A stretch of 9,326 nt of DNA from an uncultured Oscillospiraceae bacterium. Lineage in GTDB: Bacteria; Bacillota; Clostridia; Oscillospirales; Oscillospiraceae. The position numbers and the translations under genes are program-made. A model generated the notes under the pieces. It was given only the letters and a program-made list of their open reading frames with translations, searched no databases and was not told where the DNA came from. Shown here piece by piece: positions 1 to 6,419 of the stretch (the first letter of the stretch is position 1; each line of letters opens with the position of its first letter). The stretch spans positions 1 to 9,326 of the forward strand of contig CALWWS010000153.1 in the NCBI GenBank assembly GCA_944385305.1. Reading direction: 5' to 3'.

Positions 1-374
1 TGGAGCTCTACACCGGGCGGGAGCCCTGGGTGGTGGAGTACAGCCAGGTGGAGCCCTTTCTCACCGACACGGGCCGCGCGGCCCTGCTGGGGGAGCTCTA
101 CGGGGCCAACCCCTACATGGTCACCGTGATCCTGCCCGGCTCGGCCCTGGAGAGCAGCGACGCCTACAAGGCCCTGCTGCGCATCATTGACAACGCCAGA
201 CCCGCCTGGGTGGAGGTCAACCTGGTGGTGCTCACCCCTTACCTCTTCCTGGACAAGTACAGCTATCTGGGCATCAACAGCACCCTGGATCGATATCGGC
301 CGCTGAATCTGGACGGCAGTTCCGCTCTGCCCTTCACCCGGCTGGGTGAGGAGTCCGGGCAGGGTATTACATAA
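1..374 (+). CDS. Phage tail/baseplate protein, gpI/Afp12-like (TIGR02242-like), 3' end only
   Basis: The frame is open from the window edge (first complete codon at base 3) to the TAA at 372-374, giving the last 123 residues of a longer protein. The visible part has the pattern of the C-terminus of contractile-tail baseplate proteins of the P2 gpI / Afp12 / TIGR02242 kind: a segment 'WVVEYSQVEPFL' (residues 9-20), 'LYGANPYMVTVILPG' (32-46), a helix followed by 'RPAWVEVNL' (66-74), where the family usually has a 'kPahv' motif, and 'YSYLGINSTL' (86-95), matching the family's 'syLGvNtvL'. In phages and injection systems such proteins link the baseplate wedge to the tail spike or fibres. The next gene follows after 19 bases, so they are probably co-transcribed. 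There is no way to see the N-terminus. The tail-protein call is fairly secure; the exact family is by resemblance only. Confidence 0.72.
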   Translation, partial: ELYTGREPWVVEYSQVEPFLTDTGRAALLGELYGANPYMVTVILPGSALESSDAYKALLRIIDNARPAWVEVNLVVLTPYLFLDKYSYLGINSTLDRYRPLNLDGSSALPFTRLGEESGQGIT

Positions 375-383
375 AGGAAGGGC

Positions 384-390
384 GGAGAGG
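384..390 (+). promoter_or_regulatory. Ribosome binding site supporting the TTG start at 394
   Basis: GGAGAGG lies just before TTG at 394, with its GGAG core (384-387) six bases from the start. A second purine-rich block, AAGGAAGG, lies further upstream at about 375-382. No comparable site precedes the in-frame GTG at 346, which sits inside the preceding gene. Confidence 0.6.
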
Positions 391-393
391 AAA

Positions 394-2148
394 TTGAAAA
401 ATCTGAAGTACTTTCCCTTTGCGCGCAGCCGCTACTTTTACGGCAAGCTGCTGACGGTGGACGACTTTGAGACCGAGCAGAAGTACATGAACGACAAGCG
501 CCGCCTGGTCAACCGCTTCCTCCACGGCAGCGGCGTGGTGTGCGGGATGAACGTGGTGCGGGTGGACGATCGCACCATCTCGGTGGAGATGGGCCTGGCC
601 CTGGACTTCGCCGGGCGGGAGATTGTGGTGGACGCTCCCGTCATCCGCAAGCTGGACATGATCGACGGCTACGACGAAAGCGCGGGGGAGGAGGGCTACC
701 TCTACCTGTGCATCGAGTACGCCGAGCAGGAGACCGAGCCGGTGCACAGCATCGCCGGCGCGGGGGCCCGGGGCACCGGGGATGTGGAGTACAACAAGTA
801 CGCCGAGGGCTACCGCATCTTCTTCACCGGCCAGGAGCCGGAGCACGAGGGCTTCACCAACGCCAACTACTACCAGGACACCAAGACGGTCTACTGGGGC
901 AACGGCATCCGCATCAAGCAGTGCCTGCGCCGCTTCCTCACCGCCGGGCGGGAGACCACCCTCACCGTGCTGGTGGAGAACATGGGCCAGCAGCAGCCGG
1001 TGGCCTTCGACTACGATCTGGCCCTCACCTGCCTGCAGCACCAGGGGAAGGACCGGCTGCACATCCGCTTCGACGAGAAGGAGCACCCCAAGGCGGGGCG
1101 CTACCGCCTGGAGTTCCCCCTCACCGCCATGGACGTGCAGGACGCCGAGGGCGGGGCCCAGGTGGTGTCGGGCAGCCTGAAGCTGCTGGTGGGCGGCAAG
1201 GAGGTGACCGCCCAGGCGGCGGGGGGCAACCTGTGCCGGGTGTCGGCGGGCAGCGCCGAGGGGGCCGTGATGGATCAGTACTACCGCACGGCCATGGAGG
1301 AGATCGTGCGCAACACCTACCAGCAGAGCATCTACCTGGCCAAGATCGCCCTCATTAAGGCCGGGCCCTCCTACTACATTGAGAGCGTGGAGAACATGCC
1401 CTTCCGGCAGTACGTGTTCAACGGCTCCCTGTCGGCCGCCATGAACGACCTTCTCCTGTCCGAGCTGGAGCGGCTGCGGGCCGGGCAGAGCGGGGGGGAC
1501 AGGGCCCCCGCCGCCCCCCAGGCCGCCGCGCCCATGCCAGAAGTGGCCTCCGGGCCGGGGGTGGTGAATAAGGGCATCGGCGGGACGGAGGGCCAGCGGT
1601 TCTTCTCCCCGGAGATCTCCCACGGGCTGGGGCTGGGGCCGGTGCATGTGTGCCTGGCGGCGGGCTGGAACATCAACGACGACGCCCCCATCGTCTGCGG
1701 CTCCCCCGAGATTTTCAACGAGCAGGGGGGCGAGGTCCACGCCGAGCTTGCCGCCAGGGTGGACGTGACCAAGGGCACCTTTGTGGCGGGGCTGCGGCTT
1801 ATCGCCCCCACCTCCGCCCGCCACGTGCGCATCCACTGGACGGCGGTGCGGGACAACCGGGAGAGCGCCCTGGCCAGGGAGCAGCGCAGGCTGTTCATCC
1901 GGCCCGACGTGTGCGAGCTGGAGGTGCGGGAGACCCGCTACTTCCAGGCGGTGTTTGAGAATGTGGACGACCAGCGGGTGCGCTGGAGCGTGAAGGAGCC
2001 CCAGGGGGGCGAGATCGACGAAAACGGCATGTACACCGCCCCCAACACCGTGGGGGTGTACGAGATAACGGCCGAGAGCACGGCCCACCCGGAGCTGCGG
2101 GCCTCCACCTACGTGGTGGTGCGCGACCCCCTCCAGGAAGAGGGGTAA
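394..2148 (+). CDS. Contractile injection system-associated multi-domain protein with C-terminal Ig-like domain
   Basis: A 584-residue protein of the type found beside CIS tail genes; its precise role is unknown to me, probably structural (baseplate, fibre or tail-associated). Residues 14-52 carry the signature YFYGKLLTVDDF, EQKY, KRRLVNRFLHGSGVVCG, followed by a beta-rich stretch to about 115. Residues 180-285 look like an immunoglobulin-type sandwich ('TTLTVLVENMG'). A Pro/Ala/Gly linker (about 362-398) leads to a second conserved block at 407-486 ('EISHGLGLGPVHVCLAAGW', then 'GTFVAGLRLI' and 'VRIHWTAVRD'). Residues 512-577 form an Ig-like domain ('VRWSVKEPQGG', 'GMYTAPNTVGVYEITAES'). No signal peptide or membrane segment is seen. 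I chose TTG at 394 because GGAG lies six bases upstream and translation then begins directly at the conserved MKNLKYFPF; the longer GTG start at 346 would overlap the previous gene by 29 bases and add unconserved-looking residues. Confidence 0.72.
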   Translation: MKNLKYFPFARSRYFYGKLLTVDDFETEQKYMNDKRRLVNRFLHGSGVVCGMNVVRVDDRTISVEMGLALDFAGREIVVDAPVIRKLDMIDGYDESAGEEGYLYLCIEYAEQETEPVHSIAGAGARGTGDVEYNKYAEGYRIFFTGQEPEHEGFTNANYYQDTKTVYWGNGIRIKQCLRRFLTAGRETTLTVLVENMGQQQPVAFDYDLALTCLQHQGKDRLHIRFDEKEHPKAGRYRLEFPLTAMDVQDAEGGAQVVSGSLKLLVGGKEVTAQAAGGNLCRVSAGSAEGAVMDQYYRTAMEEIVRNTYQQSIYLAKIALIKAGPSYYIESVENMPFRQYVFNGSLSAAMNDLLLSELERLRAGQSGGDRAPAAPQAAAPMPEVASGPGVVNKGIGGTEGQRFFSPEISHGLGLGPVHVCLAAGWNINDDAPIVCGSPEIFNEQGGEVHAELAARVDVTKGTFVAGLRLIAPTSARHVRIHWTAVRDNRESALAREQRRLFIRPDVCELEVRETRYFQAVFENVDDQRVRWSVKEPQGGEIDENGMYTAPNTVGVYEITAESTAHPELRASTYVVVRDPLQEEG

Positions 2149-2165
2149 CGGGGAGCTGACGGGAC

Positions 2166-2172
2166 AGGAGGT
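2166..2172 (+). promoter_or_regulatory. Ribosome binding site AGGAGGT deciding the ATG at 2179
   Basis: A near-perfect AGGAGGT is six bases from the ATG at 2179. An in-frame GTG at 2173 directly abuts the site and is therefore too close to be the start. Confidence 0.75.
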
Positions 2173-2178
2173 GTGGAG

Positions 2179-3078
2179 ATGATCGTCCGAACGCCTGAGC
2201 GGCGGTTTGTGGTGATCCAGGTGCTGCGCAGCGACGAGGAGGCGGAGATCTGCGTCTGCCGTGACCCGGAGGACGAGAGCGCAAGCCTGTACACCCTGGC
2301 CCGCCTGCGCAGTCCCGCCCTGCGCCGCACCCTTCTGCCCCTGCTGGTGCGCCAGCAGGACAATCCGTCCTTCGAGGACTATCTGGGGGTCTTCTCCCAG
2401 GACGGGGACGTGTACGCCCGCTTCCGCTACACCGACGCGCCCCTTCTGGTGCAGCGGCTGGAGCGGGGTGACTTCGGCTTCCGGGAGCGGCTGGAGATGG
2501 GGGGCAATCTGCTGGAGCGGATCACCCTGCTGGATATGCCACCCGCCCTCCAGTTCCAGGCCCTGCGGGACGGCAACGTGACGGTGGACGACGCGCTGCG
2601 TGTGCGCTTCAACTACACCCTGGACTCGGCGGACAGCTGCCGCAGCGCGGACATGGGCCTTATCGCCATCCGGGTGGGGGAGCTGCTGGAAAAGCTCTTC
2701 GCCGCCGAGCGGGCGGCCAAGTCGGTGCCCGAGCTGGAGGAGTACCTCAAGCAGCTGGAGCAGGGCGCCTTTCCCAGCTACCTGGCCATGTACGCCGGGT
2801 ACGACCAGGTGCGCAAGGCCCTTCTGGCGCGCACCCTGTCCGGCCCGGTTCAGCCCCGCACCTGGCTGTTCCGGCTGTGGGAGCGGATTAAAAAGCTGCG
2901 GGTCTATGTGCGGCCGGTGCTGGCCGGGCTGGTGCTGGTGGCGGCCTTCTGCTACCTGGTGTACACCCTGCTGCTGCCCGCCCAGCCCAAGGGCACGCCG
3001 GTGCTCTTTGACAGCATCGGCACCGTGGAGATCCAGACCGAGACTGCCGCCCCCCACGGGGACGCCGGGGCGCGGTAG
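2179..3078 (+). CDS. Single-pass membrane protein with kinase-like (probably pseudokinase) cytosolic domain
   Basis: A 299-residue protein with one strong membrane segment (about 247-266, 'VLAGLVLVAAFCYLVYTLLL'). The basic stretch just before it (RIKKLRVYVR) suggests that the N-terminal 245 residues are cytosolic and only about 33 residues face outward. The cytosolic part resembles a protein kinase fold without its catalytic motifs: a hinge-like 'DVYARFRYTDAPLLVQRL' (77-94), helices 'ERLEMGGNLLERITLL' (103-118), then 'LRDGNVTVDDALRVRFNYTL' (129-148), which sits where a kinase would have the HRD-to-DFG region but has neither HRD nor DFG. Helices at 160-216 could be the C-lobe. The layout (inactive kinase fold, one TM, short tail) recalls EssB/YukC of type VII secretion, though I claim only fold-level resemblance. 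It lies between the tail-associated gene (30-base gap) and the MORN gene (21-base gap). The membrane call is firm; the pseudokinase call is tentative. Confidence 0.6.
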   Translation: MIVRTPERRFVVIQVLRSDEEAEICVCRDPEDESASLYTLARLRSPALRRTLLPLLVRQQDNPSFEDYLGVFSQDGDVYARFRYTDAPLLVQRLERGDFGFRERLEMGGNLLERITLLDMPPALQFQALRDGNVTVDDALRVRFNYTLDSADSCRSADMGLIAIRVGELLEKLFAAERAAKSVPELEEYLKQLEQGAFPSYLAMYAGYDQVRKALLARTLSGPVQPRTWLFRLWERIKKLRVYVRPVLAGLVLVAAFCYLVYTLLLPAQPKGTPVLFDSIGTVEIQTETAAPHGDAGAR

Positions 3079-3099
3079 GGGGAGAAAGGGGGTGCGCGG

Positions 3100-4992
3100 A
3101 TGCGCTTTACCAATGAGACCGGCCTGATGCAGGTGCTCAAATACAGCAGCCAGCGGCTCACCCGCATCCTCACGGTGCCGCTGACCAACGGCTACCGGAA
3201 GCTGCGCCGGGTGCTCAATCCCAACGGCTTCACCACCCGGGTGATGGCCGACGTGCGCAAGGGCGGCAAGGAGCTCATCACCGGCAGGCCCCAGTCCCTG
3301 AAGGACTACTTCTCCATGGGCAACTACTACGTGGCCAAGAAGCTGGTCTTTCTCATCGCGGTGCTGGTGCTGGTGCTGCCCATCCTGTACCTGAAATTCC
3401 TCCACCCGGTGATCAGGAGCAACTTCCTCACCGTGTCCATGGTGGTCAACAGCGGCGAGATGGTGGGCTACACCGGCAAGGTGGAGCTGCTCTCCGCCAA
3501 GGGCGGCACCGTGCTCTACCGGGGCCCCCTCTCCGAGGGGCGGATTACCGGAGAGGGCGCCCTGTACGACTACGAGGGCAACCTGACCTACCAGGGGGGC
3601 TTCCTGCTGGAGCAGTACGAGGGCAGCGGGCAGAGCTTCTGGCCCAACGGCCAGGTGCAGTATACCGGCAGCTTCTCCAAGAACGCCTACGAGGGGGAGG
3701 GCACCCTGTACGGGGAGGACGGCGCCCTGATCTACCAGGGCAGCTTCTCCAAGGGCCTGTACGAGGGGGACGGGGTGCTCTACCAGAACGGGGAGGTGCT
3801 CTACCGGGGCGCCTTCCGCGGCGGACAGATGGAGGGAGAGGGCCGGATCTACGCCGGGGATCTGGTGATCTACGAGGGCGGCTTTGCGGCCGGGGCCTTT
3901 GAGGGAACCGGCCGGGAGTACGACCCGGTGGAGGGCCGGCTGATCTACGACGGAGAGTACGCCGCCGGCAAGTACCAGGGCCAGGGCAGAAAGTTTGACG
4001 CCGACACCGGCCAGCTGGTCTACGAGGGCGGCTTCTACCAGGGGGTCTACGAGGGGGAGGGCAAGCTCTACGACCCGGTGACCCAGGTGCTCCTCTACGA
4101 GGGCGGCTTCCGGGCCGGCCGGTACGACGGGGAGGGTGTGGAGTACGACCCGGAGACCGGGGCGGTGATCTACCGTGGAGAGTTCCTCCTGGGGGCCTAC
4201 CACGGCGCGGGCACCCAGTACGACCCGGCCACCGGCTTTGTCACCGCCGCCGGGCAGTACCGGGACGGGGTGCTGGTGACGGGGGAGCAGAGCGCAGCCT
4301 CCTCCGGCCAGGGCGGCCAGACCACCCCCGGTGATGGCGGCCAGACCGCCCCCGGCACGGAGGATGGCCAGACTGCCCCCGGTGAGGACGGCCAGACCAC
4401 CCCCGGCGACCAGGACGGCCAGAGCGGTCAGACCACCCCCGGCGGCCAGGACGGCCAGACCAGCCCCGGCGAGGACGGGGGAGAGACCACCCCCGGCGGC
4501 GGCCAGGTCTACCAGGGCCCGGTGACCGCGGAGGGAACCATTGACTACGGCGCTCTGGCGGACATGACGGCCCAGCAGGCCGGCGGGCAGTTTGCCGCCC
4601 GGCCGGACGAGTGGTCGGTGGCCGACGGCGGCGTGCTGGTGTACGCCGACCAGACCGAGGGCATCGGCCTGTCCATCCGCACGGACAGCGGCGGCAGCAC
4701 CGTCAGCGTGGACGTGTGGAACGACGCCCCGGTGGCGGGCGGGGCCCAGGTGGGCATGACCCAGGCCCAGCTGGCCGCGGTTCTGGGCTCCCCCACGGGG
4801 AGCGCCCAGGAGACCATGGGGGCGGGGCGGCTGATCTCCATCAGCCAGTCCAACCGCTACTTCGGACGGCTGACCAACCTCTCCCCGGAGAGCAAGGTCA
4901 CCGTGTACACCTATTCCACCGGCTCGGGCACGGTGCGGGCGGTGTTTGCCGCCGGCACGGAGGAGTGCCTGCTTCTGGAAGTTCTGCCCTGA
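3100..4992 (+). CDS. Membrane-anchored MORN-repeat surface protein with Pro/Thr/Gly linker
   Basis: A 630-residue protein built in clear modules. Residues 1-81 are basic and probably cytosolic. One membrane segment covers about 82-101 ('LVFLIAVLVLVLPILYLKFL'). Residues 138-390 hold ten MORN-type units (Y-x-G-x-F ... Y-x-G-x-G) plus a degenerate eleventh. Residues 407-466 are a low-complexity linker with seven Q/E-T-[TAS]-P-G units, the kind of sequence that spans a Gram-positive cell wall. Residues 475-630 are a globular domain with 'VGMTQAQLAAVLGSPTG' (551-567), similar to the helix-turn of BamE/SmpA- or DUF4309-like domains. The positive-inside rule puts the repeats and the C-terminal domain outside the membrane. 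The ATG at 3100 has AAAGGGGGT about six bases upstream. MORN repeats bind proteins or lipids in known examples; the partner here is unknown. The position between a kinase-like anchor and the tail-cap gene suggests a docking or envelope-contact role (inference). Confidence 0.8.
   Translation: MRFTNETGLMQVLKYSSQRLTRILTVPLTNGYRKLRRVLNPNGFTTRVMADVRKGGKELITGRPQSLKDYFSMGNYYVAKKLVFLIAVLVLVLPILYLKFLHPVIRSNFLTVSMVVNSGEMVGYTGKVELLSAKGGTVLYRGPLSEGRITGEGALYDYEGNLTYQGGFLLEQYEGSGQSFWPNGQVQYTGSFSKNAYEGEGTLYGEDGALIYQGSFSKGLYEGDGVLYQNGEVLYRGAFRGGQMEGEGRIYAGDLVIYEGGFAAGAFEGTGREYDPVEGRLIYDGEYAAGKYQGQGRKFDADTGQLVYEGGFYQGVYEGEGKLYDPVTQVLLYEGGFRAGRYDGEGVEYDPETGAVIYRGEFLLGAYHGAGTQYDPATGFVTAAGQYRDGVLVTGEQSAASSGQGGQTTPGDGGQTAPGTEDGQTAPGEDGQTTPGDQDGQSGQTTPGGQDGQTSPGEDGGETTPGGGQVYQGPVTAEGTIDYGALADMTAQQAGGQFAARPDEWSVADGGVLVYADQTEGIGLSIRTDSGGSTVSVDVWNDAPVAGGAQVGMTQAQLAAVLGSPTGSAQETMGAGRLISISQSNRYFGRLTNLSPESKVTVYTYSTGSGTVRAVFAAGTEECLLLEVLP
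3511..4269 (+). repeat. Tandem MORN repeats (ten units plus one degenerate)
   Basis: Within the protein encoded from 3100, units start at Tyr 140, 164, 188, 212, 235, 258, 283, 308, 333 and 358. The spacing is 24 residues at first, then 23, then 25 in the last four intervals, where units gain a 'YDP.TG' turn. An eleventh, worn unit ('AAGQYRDG') begins near residue 383. The later units are more alike at the base level, as if expanded by duplication. Confidence 0.85.
4318..4497 (+). repeat. Low-complexity repeat encoding Q/E-T-[TAS]-P-G linker
   Basis: Seven units of Q/E-T-[TAS]-P-G at residues 407, 415, 424, 432, 444, 453 and 462, separated by short Asp/Gly/Glu/Gln spacers. At the base level this is a repeat of variants of GGCCAGACCACCCCCGG, so unit number may vary between strains by slippage. 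Confidence 0.85.
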
Positions 4993-5007
4993 GGGAGGTG
5001 CCAGCAC

Positions 5008-5577
5008 ATGGGAAAATACACCGTCATCGCCGACGTGGGCAGCGCGCTGGTGAAGCTGCTGCGGGAGAACCTGTGCCCCGACGTGGTGCTCAACCCGGAC
5101 GATATCGGCCTGTGCTCCCCGGCGGACAAGGGGGACGTCATCCTGGGCCTGCACCTGTACGACGTGCGGGAGAGCCAGGAGCTGCGGGCCACCGAGATGG
5201 TGGACCTCAGCCCCGGCCGCCAGCGCTTTCCCGGGACATACCTCACCCTGTCCTACATGATCACCGCCTACTCCAAGGCGGACGTGAAGCACCGCTCGGG
5301 GGAGGATCAGCGCATCCTGGGCCGGGTGATCCAGACCCTGGCGGACAACGCCGCCCTGAGCGCCGACACCCTCACCCCGGTGGCCCGTGCCTCGGGGATG
5401 GACCTGCGGGTGAACATGCTCTCCCTGGACGTGGAGTCCCAGCAGCGCATCTGGAACGTGCCCAACCAGGCCTACCGCACCTCCCTGTTCTACCGGGTGG
5501 GGCCGGTGGAGCTGGAGTCCGCCAGGACGCGCCAGATCCAGCGGGTGGTGGACCTGGACCTGACCGTAAAGGAGTAG
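5008..5577 (+). CDS. DUF4255 / Pvc16 N-terminal family protein (tail terminator or cap of a contractile injection system)
   Basis: This 189-residue protein has the hallmarks of the DUF4255 (Pvc16_N) family: a short N-terminal helix 'IADVGSALVKLLREN' (7-21), a strand 'VILGLHLYDVRES' (44-56), 'YLTLSYMITAYS' (78-89), a 'RILGRVIQTLADN' helix (102-114), and near the end 'RIWNVPNQAYRTSLFYRVGPVEL' (147-169; here split: RIWNVPNQAYRTS, then LFYRVGPVEL). In the Photorhabdus virulence cassette and antifeeding prophage, Afp16/Pvc16 caps the distal end of the tube and sets tail length. DUF4255 is one of the best markers separating injection systems from ordinary phage tails, so this gene anchors the interpretation of the window. 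The protein has no signal or TM. GGGAGGTG lies seven bases before the ATG; the previous gene ends 15 bases upstream. The usual AAA+ ATPase partner is not in this window. Confidence 0.82.
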   Translation: MGKYTVIADVGSALVKLLRENLCPDVVLNPDDIGLCSPADKGDVILGLHLYDVRESQELRATEMVDLSPGRQRFPGTYLTLSYMITAYSKADVKHRSGEDQRILGRVIQTLADNAALSADTLTPVARASGMDLRVNMLSLDVESQQRIWNVPNQAYRTSLFYRVGPVELESARTRQIQRVVDLDLTVKE

Positions 5578-5583
5578 GGAGCT

Positions 5584-6396
5584 ATGAGCACAGCGTGGAA
5601 CCCCAAGCCCATTGTCCGGGTACATATCCGGCGCAGGGTGTCGGCGGCGGTGCTGGTGCTGGACGACTTCACCGGCCGGCCCATCACCGCGGCGGATCTG
5701 GAGGTGCGGGCGGCGGAGATCCTGGATCGCCCGGTGCGCAAGGGGGACGGGTACTTCCTCTTCCTGGACAGCCCCACGCCCACCCTCACCGTCACCGCCC
5801 GGGCCTGGGCCTACCACACGGCCACGGTGCAGGTGGATCTCTCCGCCCTGCCCGCCCTGCGCCCGGTGGTGCGCCTGCGCCTCACCCCCAACCGGAATTA
5901 CAGCATCCCCCTGCACACCACCTGCCTGGAGGGGGCCGCCCCGCCGGACACCCAGGTGCGGGCCTTCTGCCTCAACGACCCCAAGCCCCTGCGGCTGCTC
6001 TACGACTACGCCGCCGGCGGGCCGGAGGGGGGGCGGCAGATCCAGATCTACGCTCCCGACGGCTCCGACCTGGCGGGCAGGCGCTTCGCCCTGCTGCGCG
6101 AGGGGGAGGAGCAGGCCGAGTGCTTCACCGTGCTGGACCGGTTGGAGGAGGTGGAGGGGGGCTGCCTGCTGGCCGCGCCCCTGGCGCGGGACTGTAAGAA
6201 GGCGGGAGCTACCCTGCTGCCCGTCCTGTCCGCCTCGGCGGACGAGCAGGGACGGTATTTCCTGCCCATGCGCAGCCTGGCGGTAAAGCGCTGCCTCTGC
6301 CGGGTGCTGTGGGCGCCCCCCGGCGGCAGCTGGCGGGAGCAGACCCTGGAGCTGGAGCCCGGCCGGGTGACCCGGCTGGATCTGGCGGGAGAATAA
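5584..6396 (+). CDS. Hypothetical beta-rich protein, possibly carboxypeptidase-regulatory-like domain, CIS-associated
   Basis: A 270-residue protein I do not recognise firmly. It begins with a basic strand region ('PIVRVHIRRRV', 9-19), then 'VLDDFTGRPI' (25-34) and 'VRKGDGYFLFLD' (51-62) and 'TLTVTARAWAYHTATVQVDL' (67-86). This order (a D-x-x-TG-x-P-I turn, then G-Y-F strand, then a 'yTLtV' strand) resembles transthyretin/carboxypeptidase-regulatory-like beta-sandwich domains. A second beta-rich half covers about 100-270, with 'DLAGRRFALLREGEE' (162-176) and 'DEQGRYFLPMRSLAV' (220-234). It has no signal peptide or TM, so it is probably cytosolic or part of the particle. It follows the DUF4255 gene after only six bases, with AAAGGAG (5568-5574) inside that gene's end, so translation is probably coupled and the two products may work together at the tail (inference). 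Confidence 0.6.
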   Translation: MSTAWNPKPIVRVHIRRRVSAAVLVLDDFTGRPITAADLEVRAAEILDRPVRKGDGYFLFLDSPTPTLTVTARAWAYHTATVQVDLSALPALRPVVRLRLTPNRNYSIPLHTTCLEGAAPPDTQVRAFCLNDPKPLRLLYDYAAGGPEGGRQIQIYAPDGSDLAGRRFALLREGEEQAECFTVLDRLEEVEGGCLLAAPLARDCKKAGATLLPVLSASADEQGRYFLPMRSLAVKRCLCRVLWAPPGGSWREQTLELEPGRVTRLDLAGE

Positions 6397-6401
6397 GACA
6401 G

Positions 6402-6409
6402 AGAGGGGG
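6402..6409 (+). promoter_or_regulatory. Ribosome binding site supporting the ATG at 6420
   Basis: AGAGGGGG ends ten bases before ATG 6420. The in-frame GTG at 6411 is only one base from the site, and the far upstream in-frame start at 6309 lies deep inside the preceding gene, so ATG 6420 is preferred; it also places the signal-anchor at residues 9-28. Confidence 0.6.
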
Positions 6410-6419
6410 CGTGCCGCCC

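Noticed and set aside
346..393. Upstream GTG start for the tail-associated gene
   Set aside because: It overlaps the preceding gene, lacks a good ribosome site and adds 16 unpatterned residues before the conserved N-terminus.
658..1400. Overlapping + strand frames within the tail-associated gene
   Set aside because: Their Arg/Gly/Pro/Ala-rich translations are typical of shifted reading of G+C-rich DNA and show no domain pattern.
6309..6419. Upstream start for the sensor gene inside the preceding gene
   Set aside because: It would overlap the preceding gene by 88 bases and place 37 unrelated residues before an otherwise good signal-anchor; ATG 6420 has its own ribosome site.
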